Shown here: positions 12,222 through 21,770 of the stretch, in pieces | How the letters are laid out: each line of letters opens with the position of its first letter | Position numbering within the stretch: position 1 is the first letter of the stretch | NCBI GenBank assembly: GCA_014905825.1 | Contig: JACGCN010000006.1 | Location: forward strand, 2,046,001-2,110,000 | DNA: 64,000 nucleotides | Direction: 5' to 3' | DNA from: Lyophyllum atratum | Lineage: Eukaryota; Basidiomycota; Agaricomycetes; Agaricales; Lyophyllaceae | Program-made: the position numbers and the translations under genes | The notes under the pieces: generated by a model | The model's input: only the letters and a program-made list of their open reading frames with translations | The model's database searches: none | What the model was told of the DNA's origin: nothing

Positions 12222-13554
12222 TCACCACCCTAGTTCATACCGAGGGAGTTGTTTGACGATTACCGTATCATCAGAGGGATCGCCCATATGCCTCCAGCAC
12301 GACGCGCACAATACACACGGACTCTCTCCCAGTCTGACATCGCCAACAATAGACAAAACAGCAGGCACCTTGGCGCATGCTCGACAGAGATCAAGGAGAG
12401 GTGGAGTGATCTGAAGGGTTAGCGGATATCCTTCGCGGACGTCAGATGGGTGTTGAAGCCTGGTTTAGATATAAGGAGTAATTCAAGGCAGGCAGGTATC
12501 TATGGAATACCTGATCTGGTCGATGACAAGAAAGTGTTCGCAGTTACCTTGATGGAGTAGCCAGTATGGCTCATTGATTCGAAGCAGAAGGGAAGACAAA
12601 GGGGTCTCGTAAATCGTAGTCGAGGCCATCGTGACTACGGGCGCATCCTTGGAAACGGCTTGGAGGTGCGTAATGAGTTTCCTATAGGTGCTGAGTCGCT
12701 GTTCAGAGTACAGCCGCAGAGAAACATACTGGGCATAATCGTCTTTGGTGTAACCGTCGCCATACGCAACGCCTTCAATACAGATGACACAACCATCATC
12801 ATCTTTGGAGCGCCTGGACTCAGACTCCCGTGTATCCATCGAATCTTCAGCCGTAATTTCATTCGAAATGCATGGAATGACATCGAAGAGATCTCCTAGG
12901 CTTTGCGATGAAAGGAGAACATGTTGGGAAGAGCGATGGGTGTAGCCAGAGGACCAAGCTGATCTATTGTGTACGGTCACGGTGATAATCGCACTGATCT
13001 CGTCCGATAAATGTGCAGAAGGCTCGGGCGCGGGTTTCTTGGGAGACATCAGACAGGCATCGAAAACGCTGGGCGAATACGGACCACTTGTGCAAGGACA
13101 TTCTGGTCAGCGTTTTTGGATGGCCTTATGAAGGATGCAGAATCGGCCTTGAGCCTATGGATATGAGAAAACGCAGCGCCGGCGAGCTATGGTATACGTA
13201 CTTCCAGCTGTTGAGCTTGACAGCGTCAAGGCTTCGCTGAAGTGCAGCTACATTAGCTGGAAGACTGTCCGGATCTGGTAGGTTGATTTTTCGCTTTGGC
13301 TTCGACGTCTTCGTTGTGGAAAAGAGAGAGGTCAGGGTGTGATCGTGATCCTTGGAAAGATAGGCGGAGAGAGTGGGGTTATTCCAAGCGTCGAAGAGGG
13401 AGTCATGGAGGTCTGAAACGCTGCACTCGTCGGCAAGGGACGGTGTATGTGTACTTGAATCGTCGCTATTGAGCTCAGCTGCAGCCTGGACGAATGCACG
13501 AATGTCAATTGGGTCCGACGGAGGGCCAAAAAGCGATTCAATAGTGGCGTTCAT
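12222..13554 (-). CDS. SNAPC3: snRNA-activating protein complex subunit 3 (SNAP50-like)
   Basis: SNAPC3 binds the proximal sequence element of snRNA promoters for RNA polymerases II and III. The C-terminal half carries family hallmarks: GDLFDVIPC, CVICIEGVAYGDG, TPLSSLLLRINEPYWLLHQG, NCEHFLVIDQIR, and a terminal zinc-binding array (LCRACAKV ... CVLCASCWRHMG). Exon 3 is 12222-12459 and exon 2 begins at 13068 or further upstream; exon 1 is 13202-13554 from the ATG at 13554. With exons 13202-13554, 12511-13068 and 12222-12459 the frame is open for 382 residues, but this needs a 133-nt intron. A shorter first intron ending near 13150 opens a different, protein-like stretch that then runs out of frame, so the middle of the gene is uncertain. 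Only 156 bp separate its ATG from the divergent secreted-protein gene. Confidence 0.85.
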
Positions 13555-13710
13555 AGTGGGTTACGTAAACAGACGTGGATTGAGAGGATTTAGATTTCGA
13601 CTGGGCGCTGTGAATCGACGGTGGTCGCTCGATGTTGCCCCCAAAGTCTCACCTGTCCTGTCCTATATAGAACTTGCAATGAACCTGTATGATATTTCCT
13701 ATCTCTCGTA

Positions 13711-16606
13711 ATGTCGCTCCTGAATAAGCTCCTTCCACTCTTCCTAGTCGTCGCCGGTTCCACCTTCAGCACGGCCTCTCTCATCGTAGCTTTCTTCTCC
13801 TTTGCACTCCACTGTCCAAGTCTGACGCGCTGGCATCTAGCATCTTGATACCCATCTCGTCATCACACCAGATACTCGATGTTTCATTCTTGGCGTGCCA
13901 TTCTCTGACCCTTCTGCCGCACGCGACCGTTTGAGAGACGACTCCACACGATGTGGCAACAGCGTCAATCGTCGTGTCCTGGACTCCTTGTTGACTCAGT
14001 GCATCGACCATGAACATGGCGAACGCGATGGTGTCTGCAGTGACCGAATCACCATCTTCCCTGACAGCATCTTGGCGTTCTCTCATCATCATGTTGAAAT
14101 TCGTCATTTCCTGAACCTTCGAACTTTGCTCGAGTGTGAAGATGGTGACTCTGGTCACAAAAATGGCAGGAATCGCTCAAAATCTAGAGGCCGTGGCAGA
14201 GATCGGTCTCGAGATGATGGTCGCAGTAGGTCCGGAGGCCATAGCAGAGATCGGTCTGGAGATCATGGTCGCAGTAGGTCTAGAGACCATGGCAGCGATC
14301 GATCTCGCAGCAGTAGTCGTGATGAAAGTCACAGTAGGTCGAGAGGCCATAGCAGAGATCGGTCTCGAGATGAAAGTCACAGTAGGTCAAGAGGCCATAG
14401 CAGAGATCGGTCTCTAGATCATAGTCGCAGCAGGTCCAGAGACCATAGCAGAGATCGGTCGCGAGGTCATAGTCGCAGTAGGTCTAGAGGCCGTAGCAGA
14501 GATCGGTCTCGAGATCGTGGTCGCAGTAGGTCTAGAGACCATGGCAGCGATCGATCGCGCAGCAGTAGTCGTGCGTCGCGGGATCGATCCACAAGTAGTC
14601 GACATTCGTCCCAGAACGAGGACAGCGATCCAGATTCTGAGAGGTCCGGGGGAAATGGAGGCGACGGTGGCGATGGTGGCCGTGGTGGCAATGGAGGCAA
14701 TGGTGGCGACGGTGGCAATGGTGGTAACGGTGGCAATGGTGGCGACGGCGGTGATCACGAGGACCCTCACGGACGGGAACGTGATCGTTCGAAGTCAAAA
14801 GACCACGGCAAGGACGGTGGTGATCACCATAGACATAGCCCCTCATTGTCGAAAGATGAAGGCGGGAAGGGCGACGGTGGCAACGGTGGTCACGGCGGCA
14901 ATGGAGGAGATGGCGGTGGGCGCGGTGGAAACGGTGGTGATGGAGGCGATGGTGGTGACCGCCATGAGGACAACGATTCCTGTTCGGAAGATGACGATGA
15001 CAACGGCGGGAACGGAGGAGACGGGGGTGATGGTGGGGATGGTCGCGAAAGAGGCCACCATTCACAAGGTGACAATGACAATGGCGGCAACGGCGGCAAG
15101 GGAGGAGACGGGGGCGATGGAGGAGATGGCCGTGGGCGTGGTCACGGCGGCAATGGAGGTGATGGCGGTGGGCATGGTGGAAACGGCGGCGATGGAGGCG
15201 ATGGTGGTGACCGCCATGAGGACAATGATTCCTGGTCGGAGGGTGACGATGACAATGGCGGCAACGGAGGAGACGGGGGTGATGGCGGGCATGGTCGCGA
15301 AAGAGGCCACCATTCACAAGGTGACAATGGCAATGGCGGCAATGGCGGCAACGGAGGAGACGGGGGCGATGCCGGGGATGGTCGTGAAAGAGGCCACCAT
15401 TCACAAGGCGACAGTGAAAATGATGATAAAGAAGGTCATGGTGACGACCGCCATGATCACAACCATTCTGGGTCAGATGGCGGTAATGGCGGAGACGGTG
15501 GTGACGGTGGGCACGGCGGGAATGGGGGGGACGGTGGGCACAGTGGCGAGCATCATGGGCACCATAGCAAGGACGATAACAAGTCGTGGTCTGAAGATAG
15601 TCGCGAGGATGGTAGAGATGATGCTCGTGGTGGAAATGGCGGTGATGGCGGTGATGGTGGTCGTGGTGGACGGGGCGGAAATGGAGGAGATGGCGGCGAC
15701 GATCTAACGACGGATGGTCATCGTTCGCAGTCAAGTGGGGACGATGGATCTGGTGGGAGTGGCGGAAGTAGGGTAAAAGTAGCGACTGGTGGAGAACGTC
15801 AGCACGAAGGTGGCAAAGAAGAGCACTGCGAAGAGGCTAAATCGACCGGGAATGGTAACCAGGTTGCACCTGATGGGTGCGGGAGAGAAGGTCCAGAGGA
15901 AGACTGTAAAAAAGACAGGTGCGAAGAAATGAAGTCGGACGGAGATGGTGAGAAGGGTCAACAGAAGCACTGTAAAGGGGAGGACTGTACAGGGAAGGAG
16001 AATGGTGGGAAAGCCGGGCCTCATGATCATGGGGAGAGCGGACAAGAAAGTCACGAGGAGGGCCGCAAAGAAGTCAACCTGGAAGAGACGAAGCCGGGTT
16101 GGAATGGTGGAAACGGTGCAATTGGTGGGCACGAGGGAAACGGCGAATTGTTGAAAGGAAAACATCACGGGAAGCTTACGTCCAGCGGAAATGGTGGTGC
16201 TGGTGGCGCTGGGGGAAATGGCGGTGATGGCAGTGGGGGCGGCGATGGCGGAACTGGCGGTGCCGGTGGTAACAGAGGGGATGATGGTGATGAACGTCAT
16301 CGTCGAGATAATCATCTTGAAAATAGTGGTGGTGCTGGTGGTGCTGGCGGTGCTGGCGGGAGTGATGATGAACACGAGGGAAAGTCCGCAGAGGCTGGTA
16401 GGAGTGGTCCCGGTGGTCTCGGTGGCAATGGTGGACACGGTGCTAATCGAGGATGGTTCAAACCGAGTGGACACGGTGGGCCGGGCGGCCCAGGCGGTAT
16501 CAGTGGAAGCGATGCAAATGGAAATCGTCACCCTGGAAAGCCATCGTTTCCGGGTTATCCTGGCCGCCCTCCACACGCACGAGGGTTCGATGACTCAGTC
16601 AATTAA
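13711..16606 (+). CDS. Secreted repeat protein: Cys-spaced N-domain, RS repeats, Gly-rich tail
   Basis: Exon 1 (13711-13785) encodes a signal peptide (MSLLNKLLPLFLVVAG). A 55-nt intron (13786-13840, branch-like TCTGAC) joins it in phase 0 to exon 2 (13841-16606). The GTG at 13895 is not the start, because this splice supplies a proper ATG and signal peptide. The 946-residue product has three parts. Residues 26 to about 125 form a cysteine-containing domain with RCFILGVPF. Next come tandem Arg-Ser repeats encoded by 48-bp units (about 14150-14590), and then a very long GGN/GGD-rich tail with an 84-residue duplicated block. A gene at 29911-30545 shares the N-terminal domain. The tail suggests an extended cell-wall or matrix protein, but I do not recognise the family. 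Confidence 0.8.
14150..14590 (+). repeat. 48-bp tandem repeat encoding Arg-Ser units
   Basis: The string gatcggtct recurs at 48-bp spacing (for example 14201 and 14249). About nine imperfect units encode 16-residue blocks of the type RDHSRDRSRDHGRSRS. The repeat lies wholly inside the secreted-protein exon and keeps the frame. Confidence 0.85.
14640..15720 (+). repeat. Gly-rich minisatellite with a 252-bp duplicated block
   Basis: Short 6-9 bp units of ggtggc/aatgga type encode GGN and GGD triplets. Superimposed on them, the block starting at 14891 (cacggcggca) recurs at 15143, an offset of 252 bp (84 codons), including DRHEDNDS and RERGHHSQGD. A third partial copy follows near 15390. Confidence 0.85.
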
Positions 16607-17020
16607 ACCTAGGTTGCGGTCATCCCTGCGCTATATTTCTTCCTGTAAATGCAGCTTGATAGTCGATCGGGTTTCATTGTGATCACCATATAAAACAAAT
16701 AAATGAACATCCTAAAGGCACGAGCGGGGCTCAAGCGACTTTTACCAGATAATAAGCATAAATTTAAGGGGATCTTCTATTCCACGACGGCGTAGCCCAT
16801 CGAAACGTTCTGCAAATCTTCCCATGTCCACCCATCTAATTTCAGGAATTGAAGTGAGCTCTACATTGGACAAGGCCTGAAAGACCACTTGCTCACACAG
16901 AGGTTGTTGTAGCCACAGCATAGCCACATCACTGACATCCATGCTGGTCTCGCCAGCCGGCATCGCGATCGGCCACTGGTCATTGCTGTGAGCTATGGAG
17001 GGCATGCCGCGGTTAATCGT

Positions 17021-20018
17021 TCAATCCCGAATTTTTGGTTTAAAGGACTCGCTTTGTGGCATGTATGACACGGATGGATCTGCATACAAGGGCATGCCTA
17101 GCTCTCCGGAAGATTGCACGACATTTTGAGCGTGTTCATTTTCATTTCCCCACCAATCGTTAAGACCAATGGTGCCATCTAACACAGCTCCATCGGACAT
17201 GTTTTGGTCCCCACCCACCCATGAATGCGAATCATACGACCAGGTATCTTCCTGGGGTGCCTGTGAAGCATCATCTTGGTCAGGGGTGTAGTGAGGATCA
17301 CCTTCTTGGCCTTGTGGAAATTGTGGCGTATAGTCGGCTGGCGATGGGGTGTCGAGAGGAGCATCGTCATTTTTACGTTTCTGACTCGCCTCGGCAGATG
17401 GCGCTGTTAGGGGGACGTCACCATAAGCGGCGAGCTCGCGGATGATGTCGCTGGAAAGATAGTTGAGCAAGTGATCACCAATGACAGGCCATCCTTACGC
17501 GAATCGACCAGCTGTAGTCCACCTGCATAAGGCAGTCAGCTGGATCCGCAAGAAAAGTATCCTGTCTTACCTTTTTTCGAGTCTGGAGAATAGAGAAATG
17601 CAGTCCTGCACGTTCTTTACATCTTCGCTTATCCCTCGAGGAAGATTGGAAGATTTAAGGTTTGTCCAATAATTGAGAAGGAGCACAATAGCAGATGTAA
17701 ATATTGCGAACTATATCTCTGTAAATTCGTGCAAGAGATAATTCGAGGTAGTATTACTTGCCTGTACTGGAGGAAAGGGTAGATAGGTCCCCTGCTGTGA
17801 TTGCGACTTCAAGATGTGAGCGCATGATCGGGCCGCATTGGTGCAGATCGCCAGTGACGGGAAAGGTAGAGGAGATGGTTTTTTCGGCGAAGGAATAAAA
17901 GATCGGTGGACGAGTATTCGTACATGATGGTAACATGCGTGCAGCAAGGCCGATTGCTCGTGAAAAACATTGCCTGGAGAAACAGAGATCCACTTGACTG
18001 ATTTGCGTGAGTAAGTAAAATACACCGAGGAAACTTTGCTTACGATGGTGAGGAATATGTTCAAACCACTGGTTCAACTCAGAGTCGAGATGAGCCACGA
18101 CATTCTCGTCACTTTGTCCGCGAGCTGGGCCACGAAATCTCTTGGGTTGATTGGCGGCGTGCTAGAGGGGAAAAGGTGAAACTTCCAGTTATGATCGTAG
18201 CTACCTCTCACCGACATACCAGGGTACGTTGAGCGTACTCAAGAATTTCGATTAATTTCACATACGCAATAAAAGCAGAAACCTTGGACGGTTTGCCCTC
18301 TGGTTGCAAAAATGTCGACGCCAGGTCTGCCGTCTCCCAGTACTCGTCATCACATTCGAGTGGCAAATCTAAATCAAAGCTATATTGACATAAGCATTTC
18401 GATTCTGATACCACACGCAGGGATCGCGATCGACCCACTCATCAGAAATGGTGGCTCGTGGACGTCCAAGAAAGGAGCATACTATGGCATCGACACACAT
18501 GAGCACCCAAAAGCATCTTTTCCATAGCTCATTCTCGACCGACGGCTTTTGGTTCAGCTTCTTGCGGTGGGCACCAACGTCTTGTGCATGACGGATGCCG
18601 ATCCCGATTATCACCCAACAGGCTTCTGGTTGAGATGTTCCTTGAGTATACAACACGGATAGCTGGAAATTGAATCCTGAGAGGCAGTAATTAAATGTGT
18701 GGCAGGAAACGCACGCATATTGTCTGCAGTTCGTACAACGAAGGTGTGCGAGAAGATGATCGCCAACACTGCCGTATTTGACGAAACCATTTCCAACCAG
18801 AGGAGTGACGTGAAGCAAAGCCTTCCGAAAGAACCCGAGGATCGTCCGAATACCTCGATGCTACAGCGCAGACCCCAAGGACTGTGGCCCCGAAATGATG
18901 ATTGCTTAGATACAGTTCTTCTTTCACTGCTTTTTCATACGTTGGCTGGTGTAACAAAGGAAAGTGTGCATTGACTTGATCAAAATATATCCCAACCAGC
19001 GCATGCAATAGTTCGGGATCGGGAAATTCATATGGCGTTAGCTCCTCCTCAGAAAGAGACTCCCACTACGATAACCTTGAGTTGTGATTCGGGATTCCAT
19101 AAGAATGCAACATACCGGATGCACATTCCAAAACTGAGGCCGGCGATAGCCAAAATGGTCCTCTGGCATTGCTGTGTTTCCAGCTCCACCCCCAATTTGT
19201 ATCGCAGTTCCCAGAAGCGACATAGTACTAGAGGGTCCAAAATGGCGTGTATGAGAGGATGTAATCGTCAGGCGCTTTAACTGTGCATAGAGATCAATCT
19301 CATCACTGCTGGTCGAAGTCGCCCCCGAATGATCTGGCTGAGCATCTTCAGACATTTCTGGGGACGAGGAACGCCCCGAGAGGCTTGATTTGACTGGTGT
19401 ACTGCTGCTAGACTCTTTGAGGTCCGAGATTTCCTGCTCCAACTTGAAAATGTGTTGAGAAAGAACCAGAAAAGGAAGTTGGGTATGGAAATCGATAGAG
19501 GAAGATGGGGGGAGCAGAGGTTGGACGAGAGGGTGGATTATACTTTGCAAATCTTCCTGTAATTTTCCTAACTGTGGTGCGAGGCGTAAAGGGCCCTTAA
19601 GAAGTGGTTCTGAGAAAGGTTTATTGCTCATGGAAGGCATATGGGAATCAGAGAGCTCATTTGAAGGTGCGGTGCGTTTCTTTTCGAATAACGTAAGTTA
19701 GGCGCTTCAATTTATACGGAGTGCACGGAGACACACCCGAGCGCTGCTATGAGTGCAATCAGAACTGAAAGCAATGCAGTTCGAGCAGCGATTATGGGGC
19801 ATGACTGCAGAGTCACCTGCAAGAGAATGTCATCTAGCTTCTACTTCAGGTGTAACAAACACTCCTACACCTAACTGTAGGAGTAGAGGTTAGACCTTTC
19901 GGGAGTGGAAAGACTGAAATGTAGTACTTTTCTTCTGTTTGCAAATATCGCATGCACCTTGCAGCCTACGCCGTTTGTATACAGCTGGATGGGAGGGATG
20001 TTCCATGGACTGCGACAT
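17021..20018 (-). CDS. Zn2Cys6 transcription factor with fungal-specific middle domain (paralogue A)
   Basis: This is a nuclear DNA-binding regulator. The start is ATG 20018 (MSQSMEHPSH). The zinc cluster ACDICKQKK-IRC-DS...CSNC...DC is built from three exons, the middle one a 6-nt microexon at 19869-19874. Exons are 19928-20018, 19869-19874, 19737-19816, 19116-19679, 18715-19065, 18439-18662, 18220-18379, 18044-18161, 17762-17997, 17571-17710, 17499-17522 and 17021-17450 (807 residues). The middle homology region (FPLLHQPTYEKAV, GATVLGVCAVASRY, LECDDEYWE) matches the fungal-specific transcription factor domain. Intron 17711-17761 is GC-AG. It is a paralogue of the gene at 26535-29700 and shares most intron positions with it. 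After the TGA at 17021-17023 the frame stays open for 93 more codons (see findings). The target genes are unknown. Confidence 0.9.
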
Positions 20019-20360
20019 GGCTTTGACACAGGGATCGTTGACCAGGTGGTGTAGATGTGAACTGAGGGCGATGTAGCTTGGACTGTGCCGGCACCACTGA
20101 CCAACCACTGACAGTCCGCAGTGCAGCAGTGTAAACGGAGTCCGAGACACTGCTCCGCGATAAATTTTGATGCACGTACGTAGCACGGACCCCCCACATG
20201 TTCCATCTCGGGACCGCCCGTGGGTAATATCACTATCACTATCACTACCATGGTGTCGTATATCAGACAGCGACAAATACTGCACAATAACGCGTAAATT
20301 GGGTCATGGTGCCGACAACCTCAGTTCAATTGTCTATTTATCACACTTCCCTTCCCCAGA
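20019..20360. promoter_or_regulatory. Shared divergent upstream region, Zn2Cys6 A / RNase H2B
   Basis: These 342 bp separate two divergent start codons, so they must hold both promoters. A short run of direct repeats (tcactatcactatcacta, about 20231-20249) is the only obvious motif. The minus-strand frame that runs upstream of the regulator's ATG here shows no protein-like features. Confidence 0.5.
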
Positions 20361-21650
20361 ATGACCACACACATGGGGGTTCTCCCAATAGGTAACGAGC
20401 ACCTGAATCACGTCCGACTCACCTAATCAATAGATATCAGATCTTATACATGCTTTGTCTGCCACACTGGAACAAAAAGACGCGTCTACTGCGAGCCTCT
20501 CATTTATACGGCTTCCCCACCCTCGTACGGGTGAGTCGCCAGCCATTAACCCAGTCCCATTTTTGAACTTTTCAAGGCCTTCCTTCCCTGTTCCTACCCT
20601 CCGAAACACCTTCCAACGCGTCCCTGCCATATACCCAAAGCAGGATCCTAGAGGTACAGGCAGTGTCACCACCAGATTCACGCTCATGGTTTCTTGATGA
20701 AGAGGTAGTAGCTGGTAAGCGAGTAATTGTATGACCTTTCAATCCCACCATGACGTTTTGACAGACGGAAAGCTCTTAATCATGACCCCCGTCGATCCTG
20801 CCTTCCTGCTTATTCCGATTTTGCAAGCGGCGCACCCTGTAAGACACTAGATCTCGTCCTAAAAGAATAGCTTTCACCTATGAGGGTTGACAGAATGATG
20901 GTTCGCCGGGGACCTACCGCCCTGTAGAAGATATCTTTGAAGACGCTTCTGTTAAACTACAATTGCACGCAACACCTGGAGAATCAGATAATTCCTCCCC
21001 AATACTTTGTAGAGACATTCTTCGCTTTGGCTCCTTGGCAGGCGTTAAGGACGCCCTCAAACATCTCTGCGATGTTAAAGAGATAACCCCCGAGATAACC
21101 GTTTATAGGCTGTCCTTGCCTAAGGTCCTGGAGTATCTTTGCGCCAAAGTTACTCGTCTCTCTGCCCTCGAGGTGCTCGAAGTTTCGACAACTGCAATAC
21201 GCGGCTTAGCGAAGGATGGGCTTATGGAGGATGGGAGAGAGACCCTTCTACAAGGTATAATGTTAGCAGCCTTCATATAGTCTTCTGACACGTTGTCCAC
21301 AGTGGGCCGCACTCGGGCTGCATGCGATCTACTCGGTCATTATCTCTCACCAGATGTGCGAGCTCTATTAATTGGATCGTATGAGTAAGTTTCCTACGGT
21401 GCACCACAGAGTTCGCACTGAGATGTTTTTTCTTTCTAGTTTTACTATGCTCGACGCCTATTTGCAAACCATAAAGGACGATGCCGCGGCAGCGGTGGTT
21501 GAGACGAAAAATGGGAGGACCAAAGATAAGGCGACGATCGGAGATGAGAAAAAGAGGAAAAACACGAAAGGATCTCAGGGTGTTGAGAAACTGAAAAAGG
21601 CCAATGTGAATGGAATGGCGAAGCTCTCGAGCTTCTTTAAGAAGACGTAG
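20361..21650 (+). CDS. RNASEH2B: Ribonuclease H2 subunit B
   Basis: This non-catalytic scaffold subunit of RNase H2 helps the trimer remove ribonucleotides from DNA and RNA-DNA hybrids. Seven exons (20361-20391, 20441-20530, 20577-20714, 20765-20838, 20894-21254, 21303-21384, 21440-21650) encode 328 residues. Family hallmarks are MTTHMGVLP at the start, RLPHPRTG, ILEVQAVSPPDSRSWF, LLIMTPVDPAFLLIPIL and GTYRPVEDIF. The tail (MAKLSSFFKK) resembles a PCNA-interacting peptide with Met in place of the usual first Gln, which fits the known PCNA link of this subunit. The start is fixed by the ATG of the 31-nt first exon; the downstream frame alone has no ATG. Confidence 0.95.
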
Positions 21651-21770
21651 AAGTTCATACTCCGCGATTTGCATCCTCTATATAGCTTGAACCTCGCTCT
21701 TCCTTTCTGTTTCTTCCAGTTTCCATGCCCGTTCTCGCCGGGCCGTATTGCCTCTTGTCCTACTCCTCAC

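Noticed and set aside
13781..14158. Minus-strand 125-codon frame opposite the secreted repeat protein
   Set aside because: It is a shadow of the plus-strand coding exon; the spliced plus-strand model has a signal peptide and consistent phase.
14532..15734. 400-codon His/Arg-rich minus-strand frame
   Set aside because: It arises only because the Gly-rich repeat leaves the complement open; low-complexity shadow.
20231..20249. Short tcacta direct repeats as a CRISPR-like or regulatory array
   Set aside because: Only three 6-bp units without spacers; at most a simple repeat in a promoter of a eukaryote.
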